Below, piece after piece: positions 21,818-35,600 of a DNA stretch of 64,000 nt. The stretch is from positions 7,936,001 to 8,000,000 of the forward strand of contig NC_046675.1 of assembly GCF_003369915.1 (NCBI RefSeq). Reading direction: 5' to 3'. Positions within the stretch are counted from its first letter, which is position 1, and every line of letters starts with the position of its first letter. The stretch is from Drosophila miranda. Its lineage: Eukaryota; Arthropoda; Insecta; Diptera; Drosophilidae. A program made the translations under genes and the position numbers. Under the pieces are notes generated by a model that was not told the origin of the DNA, ran no database searches, and saw only the letters and a program-made list of their open reading frames with translations.

Positions 21818-24800
21818 CTAAAATTTATCCTGAAATATGAACAGATTGTTGGTCGCGGCCACTGCGATGATATTCTCTTCGGGATGCCAGGCGGTGTGCA
21901 GAATTTTCTTGTTAAAGTCGAGACAGTCCACGCTGATCTCGTCCTTCTTCCGTTTGCCACCAGTGCAAACTTTTCGCGGCTTGAGCACCGTCTTCGGCTT
22001 GATGATGTCCCTGGAGGCCTCCAGCGTGACATCCTTTTTCGAGTTGCGATCAAAGACACGGAAAAAGTTATTATAGCTGCCAGTCATGATCGAGCTATCC
22101 TTGCCGTTCCAACAGCACTCGAATTTGTCGAAAATGCAATCGTTCTCATACAGCGAGCACAGTTTAGCGCGCAGGTATTCGTGGACCTACCAAAAACAGA
22201 ACCCAATGGTTAAAAGAACATCTATGGTACAATATTTGATCCACACACTCACCGGATAGGTCTCAATGGGCTTGGTTTCCATATGCAAGTCCCACACCTT
22301 GATGCTCAGATAGTCCCGGGAGATCATATAGCGACCAGAATTGCTCAGCTTCACATCACTGATGGAGCTGATTATCTCGCTGAAGAAGCTGCGATTCGTT
22401 GGATTCTCGGGCTCCTCGAACTGTTTGCTGTGCCGGTCGCATAACGCCGCCGAACGCATATCACATAAACGTATTGTGCCCTTGGAGCTCGAATAGACGA
22501 ACACATTGCACTCGGTCGGATGGAATTCGGCTGCCGTGATCACCTCGGTGAGCTCCTCCATGTTGGTTGGCTTGATGTCGACAATGTTGTAGCTCTGATT
22601 GACCACCTCCAGGTGCCAGAGATTGATGCGCAGATCGTCGGCGGACAGGAAAGTCTCTTGATCGGAATTAACGCTAATTGAATTTATGTGATAGGTATGT
22701 GCATTGGCGAAGGTGCGACGCGGCGAGGCCTCCACCATCAGCGGTATCTGCTTCACAGAAGGAACTCGTAAGGCGGTTACATTTTGGGGATCCCTGATCA
22801 GACCGTTCTCCTCTTTCGTGTTGTAGCCCTCAAACGACTTGTCGCGCTCGCTGACCTTCCACAACTTGACCGTCTTGTCGTTGGTGGAGAGCAGAAAGTG
22901 CACTGGGTTCTTCTGTTGCAGCCATCGGATTTTGTTGATCTTCTCCTCGATCTCCAGCGACTTGAGGTAATCGAATTCGGGCTCGTGCGATTGGAATGTC
23001 GAATAGACATTGTATTCGCCGCGTCGCGGATTGGCGGCTTTCGAGGCAGGATCACGCTGCAATCAAAATATAACATCAGATTCACCTTGAATATTTTTCT
23101 TCTTCGATTTCCACTTACCTGAAAGATGACGACGCGACCGCCCTTGTCGCCGGTGGCCAGCAGTTCGCCATCGTGATTGAATTCCACGCAGGATATGATA
23201 TCCGCATCTGTGACATCATCGTCCAAGGCGCCCTTAATCTGTGAGAAGCACCAGGACGCCTCTCCATTACCTGCAAAGAGAGAGCACGACCAAATGATGA
23301 TTATGGTAGGTGACACCTTCGGTCTGTTTGAGTTCCGTTTGCGGAATGCCATTTGCCCTGGCCTGGCCTGGCCTGCCCTGCCCTGCCCTGCCCTGCCCCA
23401 AAGGTTGGACTTGTTACATTTGATTTTCTTCTCATCGTCTCTCAAGCACTCTCGCACTCACACTCGCACAATCAATAGCTGGCTCTGGCTCTGGCTCTGG
23501 AAAGGACGACATCAATGCGGATGACGGCGGCGTTGTCCTGCCTTGGTCAAATATTTGCTAATGACGCCATTCCCGTCCTTCCATCCACTGCTCGATGGAG
23601 CAGACCAGCGCACTTTAAAGCCCTTTAAGCTCTTGGCCAAATATTCTTTCCGTTTTGGGTTCGGTTTCTGTTTCCTTCCTCCCTGCCTCCTCCTGTCTCT
23701 CTGTTTGCCGATTCCGGCCTGCCAGCTCTACTTTTCGCGATTGCGGTACGTTGTGTAAACGATGACGTTGGGACCCCGTCTATCTCCCACCGCCACCCCC
23801 ACTCCCACACCCACACGTCATACGGAAAACATGAGAACATTAATTTTGGAAATGCTTTTCTCTTTTTATACCCTCACAGAGGGGGTTACACGACAGTTTC
23901 AACCTTTTAGGAATCCCTTAAGGTTTATTTCTGTAGGTTCTCAGAGAATCCTGGTAAAAACTTTGGAGATATTTGTGATATATCTACAAGGAAAGAAGAC
24001 TAGACTTTGATTATTATTGGCTTACTATATCCCTAGTTTTTATAGCAATAGAAAGCGATTACTGGAGGCTACTGAATATCAAACAGATGTATTGGATCTG
24101 ATATACAAAATATCCAATACAAAACATCTTTCTTTTGGACGTAAAGGTCGGTCATCCATTAGTGCGAAAATTCCCAAACAAATGCAACGATTTCCTCTCA
24201 AAATTCTGATACTTCCTCAAGCAACTATTTCCTCTCAAAATTCTGATACTTCCTCGATACAAGGCCACTCTTAAGCGTTGCAAAATCATCCCTGATCTTT
24301 GAGGGTTTCAAATACATGGCCTGGATAATGGGCACTGGAAAGTCTTAATTACTCTTCGATTGGTATTAATTATTACCACAAATCGATTGCCATTTTGTAG
24401 TTAAATTAAACTTCATAGAATATTAATCCCTGATTGATTCTATTCAATTTATTCACCATGGACATAGACAAGAGGCCCACTGTACGTGTGTTTTATTTCC
24501 TCTGTCGCTTTGTCTCTCTGGTCGCCTCTCCTCTTTCTACAATTTTTGCCAATTTTTTCATCATTTCTAAATATTCAGCTTTGCTTTTGTTTGTTTGATT
24601 TTTGCGGCACTGCTGCCACAGGCACAACGCCCTTGCCCCGCCCAGTCCCATGTGCTGTGTGACCTCATTATTGGGTTGTCTGTTGGCCCGTTGGCTGTGC
24701 TGCCGTTGTTCCTCGTTGCCTTCTTGACTGCCTCTGCCTCTGCCTGTGCCCTGCCTCTGGCTGCCATTGACGACGTCATGAGATGTGATTGACGAGGCGA

Positions 24801-27800
24801 AGCAATTGTGTGAGTGTCTTCTTGCCTTCTACTGTGTTCGTTCTGTGGCTGCTTTTCCCTTCCATAATAGGATCAAAGGCAGTCGGTTAATTAGTCAGTC
24901 ATAAATCGGCCTATAATCTATTTTTATACATTGAGAGAATACGAGAGACCGAGATACGACAGACCTGGCTGCAGCTCTCACCCCCACATAGCAAAGCCCA
25001 CAGCCATACACAGTTTTCCAGTCATTGAACTCTCGACAACTGTACTGTGCAAAAGCGAAAGTGCAGCAAAGAAATAAATGCAATATAAATGATTGGCGGA
25101 AGGAAGTGCAGCCAAAGAACTGTTCTCCGATTCGGTGAACAAACGTCGATAATATGATCGATAACCGATTACCAATGAGCAATACTCGACACTCGATATC
25201 ATTGATTGATAGTATGATTACCCGATTATCAATCAATCATTTATCGATACTATGATTGCACAATTATCGCATATATCGACACAAGATACGATCATTGATC
25301 GATATTATATCAACATAATGATTACCGGACTATTTTCGTATATATTCACACACAATACGATCATTAATCGACATAAAGGTTAACCAATTACCAATTTCCG
25401 CATAAATCGACACGCGATAAGTATCATTGATCGATATGATGATTAACCGATTATCAATGACCAAATATATCAACACTCGATACGATATTTATGTTTTCAT
25501 AAATGCATCCTATACCTCCAAAAATCCCTACCCTTCCACCCATCCATCCCCCTTCTTCGAAACCATTTTCAGTCATCCGTCTCGCCCAAAAACGATTCTG
25601 TTTTAGTGCCGCAATACAATATAATTGCTCCGAAAACGCGGTCACATTGTTTCCCATGGCACACGAATAACAGAAAATAAATAAATCTTGGATAATTGCT
25701 GAAAAATATAGAAAAAATCGCGAAATCCAAAATGTGTTCTCGCTCAGTCGCTTGTCTATTTATTTGTTAGATGCTTTGTACATACAGATACAGATACAGA
25801 TCTAATGTGTGTGTACACTGTACATATGTGTATTGTACATACATAAAGAGATAAGTAGATTTTCATGAGCGGGCGCAAAATGGAGCAAAATAATGAAACT
25901 CAAATATTGACACAATTATTTAACACAATCACGCGATGTCGCGGCTAAAGCTCTTTCTCGCTGTTTCTCACTCTCTCTCTCTCTCTTTCTCTTTCTCCAG
26001 GGCGCTCAGAGACACCCGTGCCAGAGGCAGATGAATAAACGACCTAGAGAATGCCATTACCACAAAGCGTCTAACAAAACTAGATAGTCGGAACAGTAAC
26101 AAAAGAAAGGAGGGAGGGCAGAGAGAGAATCCCTTTTTGGCAGCCTTTGACAAGCTTCGTTCGTCAACATCAGAGGAATGGAATGGCTCCGTATACATGA
26201 CTGAATCAGTAAGCAATTTTGAATATTGCTCCCAAAGGATTAATTAGGGCCAAGGAAAATCAGAGGTGAGAAGCAGGAAACCGACAACTTCTTGGGGAGG
26301 AAAACCTCAGTAGTGGAACATTTCGGGAATATTCTCGGCACATCTTTAACCCAGCAGCCCAAGAACAACAGCGCAGCGTCATGCACATGCATGTATGTTG
26401 TTCTCTTTTGAAAAAATAGTATCTTATGGGTGCGAGTCCTTACGGGCTTGAACCGGTCGTAATCAAGTGTTTTAAGAGCAAGGTTTTTTGACTATTGGTT
26501 TCAAAAGTTTAAGAACCGGGAACTAATTCACTCAAGATGTTCTTTACTATCATTATTGAGAGCTAGAGTTCACTCTTTAAAAGTTGGAAAAGTTCTGGAT
26601 CCTTTAATAAAATGTATTTCCCCTTACCCAGACCTTTTGGCGGACAGCGTTCTATACGTACAATCTACAATCTCTAGCTCTCGATCATACTCCTAAGGAA
26701 ATCGAATATGATGAAACCAATCGAAAGGCAATAAGCCATTAAATACAATGTTTATCGCATCAAGGGGCTTTTTAGAGGAATTTAAATTTACATAACATTA
26801 CAAATTGAGAACGGAAGAGCTTTTCCCGGTTGCAGCCGGCCAATTACCAAATCCAATCTAATCTAAGATACACATCAATCTGTCACCTTCCCCGTTCCCG
26901 TTCCCTCTCCCTCCTCTCTTATCTTTCTCTGTCCGTCTCTGGGTGTCTGACACTGGTTGCCAGTGAAACATCTCAAACTTGTGTAATTTTATGTCCGTTA
27001 GTGACAATGTTTGACTAACTATTTACATGAGCCTTCTCCTCCTCGCCGCTGGCTACTTGTGCGTATCTTGCAGATACATTATTTAGGCAAAACGAAAAGG
27101 AAACAACAAGAACAACAAAAACAACAGAGACGGCAGCATATAAAATTGGCAAATAATTTTGCATACATCACATGCACCGCATCCACATCCACATCCATAT
27201 ACAGACGGAAAACGGAGAGCTCTGCGACGTCACGTCTGGAAATACACGGTTGGGGGAGGTGGCTGGGCTTTGGTCCATTGCGGCAGCGGCAATGGCAACG
27301 GCAACGGCAACGGCAACGACATCGTTGACTTTAACTCAATTTACACAAGGCACAACACGGTCCAGATCCGAGCGTTCTCCGTCTATAGTATTGACCCACC
27401 TCATTTGTACGCCGCATTCTCGATGCTTGCGCAATTGTTTATTATTTAATTATAGTAGTTTTGTGTCTTGGCCGCAGGGGAGTGGAGCGGGGCACCCCCT
27501 CCTCGTTTATATTTCTCTGTGAACCAAAAAGTGAGACTGCCTGCCAGACTATGACATCGATCTATGCAGAAATACACGCCCCATAAATACCCTTACACGC
27601 CCCATATATACCCTTCGACAAGCATTAAAAAAAACACGGTTTTATCGACTCGCTTATGTTGATCAGGAATATAATGGAGTCAAAAATACTACCTTTTGAT
27701 CGTTCATTGGTCATCAAATTTTACATTAATTCTGAAGTTTCCATAGAAAGCAACAGATGGACAGATCAAAAACAATCATACCCTCTGTAAGGGTAAGTGT

Positions 27801-30800
27801 ACCCTACCTTACTGCTTTTCAGTTTATAATGGTCAAGCGGGGGCGGGCATTTGTTTAAAGGAAAGGGGGAGGGCAGACTTGTCAATTGCGTATATTCCGC
27901 TCACGTCGCTAGCGGCATTTCGCTCAAGTGCAAAGATCAATGCTAGTCGATAGGGAAAAGTTGTTTTTAGCTTGACGCAACGCATTTGACTAGTTTGTTT
28001 ACTTCTCGGGACGGGATTGGGAATGCGAATTTGTTTATGTGCAAATTATTTGCAAATTTAATGCCAAAATCAAAATTAAACGCGAGAACACACCGACGCA
28101 CACAGAAACAGCGACAGTTGGCAGCCCCATTAAAGCGAGCGAGAGGATGAATTCACTTACCGGCCATGACAGTTGAACAGTTTGCGTCGATAAAGCAGCG
28201 GCGGCGGCAGCACAAGCAGCAGCAGCAACAACAACCACACACTAAGAGAAAGAAGGCCAAGGAGCCGCGCTCGCGCTGTCTTAATCGTGTGCTCTCTTTA
28301 GCCTGAAACCGCTCTCTCAACTGTGCGGGTATGGGTCGGTGTTGTTGTTGTTGTTGCCTTTGTTGTGTGGAGGAGTTAAGCGCGGTTTCTTTCGCCACAG
28401 GAGCTTTCTAGCACTGCATGTACAACAAAAAAAAACGGCGAGGAACAAATTAAAAGAAGAAGAGACGTTAAGCGCTCGTTGACTTTGCTTCCTTCGCGCT
28501 GTTTCCTTTTGTTTCTTGTTTCTCCGTTGGGGTTATTCTTTGATTATACTTTGGTTTATATCTATGCATATATTTGTGGTTGCTTTTAACACACAACTTA
28601 AGCACGTAGAGACGACGACATGTGGGGAAGAAACTGCAAAGTAGGGGAAATTTTTTCTTTTGTATGACGACGAATACAACGACGCCGACGACGATGCCAG
28701 CAGCATAAGCAGCGGCAGCGGCTGGGGCAGCAGTATAACGTGCGTTTTTTTTTTGCGCGTGTGTGTGTGTGCGTGCGAGCGAGAGAGTACTAGTGCAGCC
28801 GGTGGTTGTGAGATGAGCACAAAAATTACTTCACACTGCCGCCTCGTTCTCTCCTCCTGTTCTAACCAACCGTGGCGTTGTAAGCGCGATATTCACACAC
28901 TGTATAATTGCTAAATAATTAAGATTACTTATTATTTATTGCATTTGCCAAAACAAACACACACACACACATATATCCGCCGCAGGCAGCACAGCACCGA
29001 CATTCGCGTTTTTGCGTCGCTCGCTTTGTGCCTTTGTTTTATCGCGTTTTCTTCGCCCGACCGAACAAATATATATAAAATCTAACCTTCAAAGCGTGCA
29101 TAGGTACATGTATACGTATATATGTATTTATATTCTGATTCCTGGTCTCACGGCTGCAGTGGCTTATGCATTTTGCTGGCTTTCTGGTCCAAAAACCGCG
29201 TGACTGCCACTTTGTTTAGAGAACGCGAAACACACACAATCAATATTCGATTCGATTCTAATGCATTTCACTTTATTTATTTTGTGAGCGATTCCGCACA
29301 AAGAAACAATCACACCGTCCGTCCTTCCGGTGGTCGGGCGCGGGGCAAACAATCAAATCGAAATCAAAAAAAATGGCAAAGCTTGTGGCTAAAGCAAGAT
29401 TCTGTGCTGCGGCTGCTGCTCCGGTCCTCCTGCTTCTTCTTCCGCTTTTTGCCGCCTCTTTTGCTGCACTGCTTCGTCGTTGCGTCGTAATGAGTGGACT
29501 TTTTTTGCAAAGCGGCGGTTTACGCACTTTTAGACTATATACACGGCTGTAATAATGCAATTGTATTGCCGATTCAAAACTGGATCACTGTTTATAACCT
29601 TAGCTTAATAAATTTACGATAAATGACTATTTTTACGATAAATTCAACGCAAAAAATGGAAGTAAAAACTATAGCGGCAGTGTGACCGCGTATACGGTCC
29701 GACCCTCGGAAATATACCAAAACATACCGATAAAATACTGACGAATTCAAGTTCTACTATACATTTTGCTCGTTTTTGATCTTCCGTCGAATATTACTAA
29801 CTTTATACAACATTTAGCCATGCCCACATATTTTTATACGATTGATGAATCAATTTTCTACAAGATTGGATAGTTTTTAATCCTTGCTTTTATTGTATTT
29901 TGACTAAAACAAGGGTTAAACGAAAAAGTTCAACAAAAAAAACAGTCGCAATGTTGCTAGTATTTGAAGACATGATGCGTGTATAGGCCTTTGTACACCC
30001 TATTTCGCTAATTTTATATGTAGATCAAACGCAATTTATTAAGACCTTTTCTCAAATTGATATTCTTTAGACATATTCAAGTACATTATTAGTATCTTGT
30101 ATATATTTATGTCGATCCTGATACCTACTGAGCCTTGGAAGACAAACGTATTCACAGTTCTATAACATCCATTTCCCCCAGGGTATGTGTGCATGGAATT
30201 AGCAACATGTTTGTGTCTGGAATGAGACTCATTGTTGCAAAAGCGAAACTGCGGCGAATCGGGTATTGACTATATTTCAAGCTATATAGATTTGCCCACT
30301 TAGCCTTATCCCATAGATAAATGCATTTTCTACAAGATTGCTTCTTTTAATTACCTTTATGTATTTTATTTTGACTAAAATACGGTTTTCAAGTAAATGT
30401 TGCCGCAACTTTTGTGTATGGAATGCGCAACATTTGTGTATGGAATGAGACTCATTGTTGCTAAAGCGAACTGGGGCAAACTGCGGCGAATTCAAATTCC
30501 TCATATTCTTTGTTCCGTTGAATAATACTATCTATATGGAACATTTAGCCATGCCCACTCCATGCCTATTCGAAATACTTGCATTTATTGGATTTCTATA
30601 TAAAATTGAAAATGAAATTAATAGATGACAAAAATACCATTTAGCACTAAAAAACACCACACCACAGCACCGAAATATACGGTCTCATTTGAAAAATATA
30701 CCGAGTGGTGCGCGCCAAATCGAACTTTTTTTAATGTGAGCGACAAGGATTTAAATGTTGTCAACCGGGCCTTTATCTATGCCCACATAATTGTATACGA

Positions 30801-32621
30801 TTAATGAATCAATTTTCTACTTAACTGGCCAGTTTTTAGTCCTTGCTTTTATTGTATTTTGACTAAACAATGTTTAAGCAAAATAGTTCAACAAAAAAAC
30901 AGTTGCAATGTTGCTGGTAAATTAGCCAAATTTGTGTATGGAATGGGACTCATTGTTGCTAAAGCGAAACTGCGGCGAATCGGGTATTGCCAAGCTATAT
31001 AGATTTGCCCACTTAGCTTTATCGCATAGATAAATACATTTTTTACAAGATTGCTTCTTTAAATTGCTTGTAAGTATTTTATTTTGACCAAAAAACGGTT
31101 TTCAAGTAAATGTTGCAGCAACAGTGTGTATTGAATGGGACTCATTGTTGCTAAAGCGAACTGCGGCGAATTCAAATTTGATTCAAAAAACGACCAATTC
31201 CTCGTTTTCTTTGTTCCGTCAACTATTACCAGCTAAATAGAACATTTAGCCATGCCCACTCAATTTTATACAATTGATGAATCAATTCTATACATGATTG
31301 GCCTATTCGAAATACTTGCATTTATTGGATTTCTATATAACATTGAAAATGAAATTAATAAATGACAAAAATACCATTTAGCACTAAAAAACACCACATG
31401 GGAGCGCGGCGAAAACCAGTTTCTACACTGAAATACAAAATATACCGAGTGGTGCGCGCCAAATCGAACTTTTTTGAATGTGAGCGACAAGGATTTAAAT
31501 GTTGTCAACCGGGCCATTACCGATTCAACAAATACGATTCCCTCAATTTTGTTCTTCCGTCGAATATTCCCAGCTAAATAGAATATTTATCTATGCCCAC
31601 ATAATTTTATCCGATTAGTGAATCAATTTTCTACTTTTCTTGTAGCGAAGAATGTCAACAAATGAAACGTAATAAAACTTAAGAGAGTAATCGTTCTTAT
31701 TGCTCAATTTTGATATTCCGATGAATAATGCTGGCTAACTAAAACCTTCGGCCCTGCCCACATAGTTTTATCCCTTTCAACAAAAAAAACAGTCGCAATG
31801 CTGTCATGTCACACTGGTATTTGAAGACTTGTTGCTTATCAACCGGACATTTTTATACCCTATTTCGTCAAGTTTAAAACGTAATTAATAAATACATTTT
31901 CTCAAATTGAGTGTCTTGTATATATATCTTAATTCTTGGTCTCTGTAACAAAACAATAAGCTCCAAAGTATCGTTGTGATAGCTTTCTAACAGAGACTGA
32001 CTATATTCTATATTCTTTTTTCTAGGGTATGAAAATTAGTGTTGCCGGCAACATTGTGCATGGAATGAGACTGAAAATGGAGAATCAAAATATATATATG
32101 TAAATATAATATACAAATTGTGTTTCCTATCTTGTAACGTAAAAATTGACATGTTTTGAACCTATTTGTGCTTTTATATGCTTTCTGTATGGCGGTTTTA
32201 ATCTTTAATTAAAAGAACCGAAAGCGAGCAAAAAAAAAAAAAAAAAAAATAGTAAACGAAGGCGGGCTTTAAATATTTAAACAAACTTTGGCTACAAGCC
32301 AGTTTCGAATAAGAGTTCCAGGCTACCCAAGTGCCGCAAACGAACGGCGTTATAAATGTTGGGAAACACAAATATTACTCTGTTAACGTACACAGAATAA
32401 ATGCTGTTAAGAGGATGTTAGATGATTGGCGGGAAATTTGAGTGCTTACTCTGAGGCTTCTTCGCTCCATTTATGTTGATGGCCGTGTTCAGCATATTGC
32501 CAATCTTTGTGATGCTCGACTGCCGCATAAAGGTGCGCGGCGGGATGGCTGGCGCAGGCTGTGCTTGTGGCTGTGGATCCAGGGGCTCCAGCACCGGGCT
32601 CTGCCGGCCCCAACGACCCAT
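21818..32621 (-). CDS. tws: twins, PP2A regulatory subunit B (B55), two N-terminal isoforms
   Basis: Common exons 23270-23119, 23056-22253 and 22186-21818 follow one of two first coding exons: 32621-32450 ([13 protein letters not shown]...) or the tiny 28167-28161 (ATGGCCG). Both splice in phase 1 into GT|AATGGAGAG, giving SNGEASW or MAGNGEASW; the short form is 443 residues. The body is the B55 seven-bladed WD40 propeller ([60 protein letters not shown], ending in FIFQDKF). B55 directs PP2A to CDK substrates at mitotic exit and to signalling proteins. No frame damage. The long intron from 23.3 to 32.4 kb is repeat-rich. Untranslated first exons probably lie between 29.7 and 36 kb. Confidence 0.96.
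23357..23398. repeat. CCTGC-type short tandem repeat
   Basis: Successive GCCTG/CCCTG pentamers in the tws intron. Confidence 0.8.
25140..25490. repeat. Degenerate ATCGAT-rich repeat tract
   Basis: Repeated variants of TATGATCGATA, CGATTATCAAT and CACACGATACGATCATTGATCGATA at roughly 60-75 base spacing. They look like a decayed minisatellite with many near-DRE hexamers (ATCGAT). Confidence 0.55.
28161..28167 (-). CDS. tws: tws alternative first coding exon (7 coding bases)
   Basis: ATGGCCG followed by a perfect GTAAGT donor (28160-28155), in phase 1, gives M-A-G when joined to GTAATGGAGAG at 23270. The resulting [13 protein letters not shown] start is the common B55 N-terminus. Confidence 0.85.
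28168..29677. other. tws 5' region upstream of the short first exon
   Basis: Probably 5' UTR and proximal promoter of the short tws isoform on the minus strand. It holds CAG/GTT, GACGAC and (CA)n tracts and no supported ORF. Confidence 0.4.
29678..29688 (-). promoter_or_regulatory. M1BP / Ohler motif-1 site
   Basis: CAGTGTGACCG on plus is a perfect reverse match to the YGGTCACACTR core-promoter motif. It is followed by AAATATACC-type sequence. It lies about 1.5 kb upstream of the 7-base tws coding exon and could mark its housekeeping promoter. Confidence 0.5.
29690..32060. repeat. Tandemly duplicated block in the tws intron
   Basis: Long segments recur in the same order. Examples are CATTTAGCCATGCCCACT, ACTCATTGTTGCTAAAGCGA (about 30,450 and 31,140, 690 apart) and CCGAGTGGTGCGCGCCAAAT (30,701 and 31,445, 744 apart). 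A partial third copy lies at 29,750-30,290. Unit length is about 0.7 kb with internal indels. No coding potential. Confidence 0.75.
32450..32621 (-). CDS. tws: tws alternative first coding exon (MGRWGRQ isoform)
   Basis: Encodes 57 residues: a Pro-rich stretch (about 11-28, [16 protein letters not shown]) then [20 protein letters not shown], ending KKPQ. The donor A|GTAAGC (32449) is phase 1 and joins the shared exon as KPQ-S-NGEASW. This matches my recollection of the longer fly Twins N-terminus. Confidence 0.93.
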
Positions 32622-35600
32622 TGTCGGGGAAGTATAGTATGGCCCGAGTTGTGGTTATGTGCTGTAAATAAATTGAATGATCGAATCTATTAACATGTTT
32701 CTCGCGGCTCAGCTGCATACACAGATTGTATAATGCATATTAGCCCAAGACTCTTGTCGGCGAGACGGCCGCACATGAGCGGGCTGCGTGTTTTTGAATT
32801 TGTCAGGCAATTAGCACCTGTCCCGCTCATCTCCAAATTTCAACTCGCTTGGCGATTAGCTCTTGAGGACGGTTCAAACAAATGGATTGCGCAAATTGTT
32901 TACATTAGAAATTACGGGTACGTGTTGCGTGCGAAAGAGAGGAAACATATGTTTTCGGGTTGAATTAAATTCAGCCACCTGCGTGTTTCATAAATTAAAG
33001 TTTTGCCAGAACGAGGGGTGTGTCTGCAGCAGCGCTCTGTTTTTATCAACTTTATCTATATAAGCCGCATTTTATGGCTGTCTATTCAATTTATTGCCCA
33101 CCATAGACTAGACTGATAGAAGAATAAATAAAGAGTCGGCATTCCAATTAACAATTACACAAAAAAGCAATCCCATTTCGCTAATCTCCAGCTCAAATAT
33201 TTAAATGGCGCGCGCAGAGTTTAACGGTGAACGTCAGAGTGGAAACTTTTGCAGTGCGACAAAAAAAAAACAAAAAAAACATTGTAAAAGACAAAAACAA
33301 ATTAGCACAAATCTACACTCGCATACTTCTGTAAAATGTAATTTGGCATACATATGTATACGTATACGTGTAGGCATTGTATGTATGTGAATGTGTGCGC
33401 TGTTATTTCACACATTCTCATACATACCATACGGATATACAGTTACAATATGAAGACCACGTCGCGCTTTGGCCGTCGTTAAAGGAGTGATTGAGCAATG
33501 GAAAGGGGAGAAGAGGAGAATTATGCAAAGTTAGGTACTTCTTAAACGAGAAGGTAGCTGCTTTGCAGCGGGGTGTTAACAGAATAAGCACAACAGAGAA
33601 TAAGTTAATCCCTCTTGTATTGTAAGATCTTGAGATAAGAATTATGACATGTAGGCATGTAATAAACAAATAATTTCGCAAGGCCAGAGCAGTTCCAATG
33701 ATACACCGCAGCTCACCTGCTGTCTCGTTTAGCCAGTGGCTAAAGCGTACGCAACAAGTAGAAGAGCCTCACCCCTCGCATATACACTCATACATACACA
33801 TGTATGTATGACTAATAGCAAAGAAGAAGAAGCAGTAGAGAGGGAGAGAGCAACGTGCAAAATAACAACAACAACAAAGGGAAAACGCAGAGAATTGTAA
33901 TCCAATTAATGATCCGCGTCTTCAATGTCTCCTCTTCGTAGAAACGTAAGCAGGGGGTGGGCGGGCGAATAATGCATTAAGATCTTGGGGGGAAATCGGG
34001 AAATACAAATGTCATGGCAGAGCCCGAGAAAAAACACACTCAAGCGTCGAATGTGAATGTAAGGTCCATTAAAATGTGCGGCATGTAAATAAACGAACAA
34101 AACAAATGTTTTCCACACAAACTACAAAAACAAATCGAAACAGAAAAAATACACATTTTTTTGAGAATATAGTGCTGTCAAGATTTGTTTTTGATTTTGT
34201 GTAGTTATTGTTCAACCATGTGCATGTGGGAAGCGGAAGCGCGAAAAGGAATCCGAAATCCGAAATAAACTCAAGAAAAACTGAATGTACATTTTAGCAT
34301 TGATGGGCATGGCATGGCACACACCGAAGGTGAGGGTAAATTCTGTACGCATGTACATTCGCATCTTCAGCGAAATATAAATAGAAGTCGCACAGTTGGA
34401 GAGCCGCAGTAGCACGTGCGACACGAGACCTATCCCCCCTCTCATCTGATGCCCAGCCAGGTGGCTGCCAAATCTTTGATTATTTTTGGACATTGTCAAC
34501 CCTCCTCGTCAGCTCGCCTAATGTGCTTTTGATGCGGCAGCGAAGGAGGGATGGCACACAGAACTGTTTTATATTTAGCTCTTCATACGGGCTGGCTGGC
34601 GCTTGCCAAACTGTCCGAAATATGTCCGTCAAAGTGCTGACAGTTTGGCAGCAATTGGCGGTTCGCAGGACAGATGAATTTGTTATTTACGGATGGGCGG
34701 GAGTGAATGAGAGTGAGTGAGTAAGAGATAAACAAACACTTTGATGGACGTGATTGCTACCATACGTATGTATGTACATACATGCATGTATGTGTGTCTC
34801 CACCCCCTAAAACAATCCCAAGCAGATCGATGGGGACCCAATATTGTGGTTATCAAACTGTCAATTAATACACTTCGTCCCGCCTCCAACCCACCCCTTG
34901 AGATATAATGAAACTAATTAGCATTCGGACAAACGCCAATCTATCGTACACTCATATTATTATTAGTGAACAGAATAGAACAGGACAGAACAGAACAGGA
35001 CAGGCTTTGGCCAGAACAAATTACGCGCCACGCCTCATATAAGGGGTAGATTCGGTGGAGAATTGGCAGCGAGAGATTGCGCGTGCTTTGGCAATTTGTA
35101 TTATTCGCTAATGCCAACAGCTTGGGCAAATATTTTGGCATAAAAGTCACCGAGCCGAGTGACAAAATAGTAGCTATTAATTGTTTTTAAGCCGTCTCGG
35201 TCTCTACATGGCCAAGACGACTCAATAGTTGTTGCTTTTGTTGGGGTTCGTTCGGTTCGGGTCGAAACAAAGCCGCCTCAAAATGCTGTTAGCCTCAAAA
35301 CCGCCAAGAACGTCAACATCTGAAACTTGGTGCTGTCGCGGTTAGACAGGGGTGGGGGCAGCGTATAATATGCGTTCTAGGTGTATATGTATAAGAGTTC
35401 AAGCGGATCAGGTGTTGCCTGATATACTACTGTATACTCCTGTAGGAATGGCCAGAGCACTCATCCACAGGTTGACGTAACTTTGAATGATAAAAGGGGA
35501 CCAGATCGGGGTCTGTGTGGTATTGGAGCAGCTGTCTTGCCATATCCGAACACGCGCGCATACATATTAATAAACATTAGCACCATCCATGCACAAAACA

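Larger units (their letters stand above)
23271..28160. other. tws intron with repeats
   Basis: No supported ORF. It contains a CCTGC/CCTGG tandem repeat (about 23,357-23,398). A block opening with TTTTATACCCTCACAGAGGG (about 23,868 onward) resembles the ends of dispersed Drosophila intron repeats. ATCGATA/ATCAATGATCGATA-like degenerate repeats lie at 25,140-25,480. Fragments with TATACCC near 27,590-27,810 look like another decayed repeat. Confidence 0.45.
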
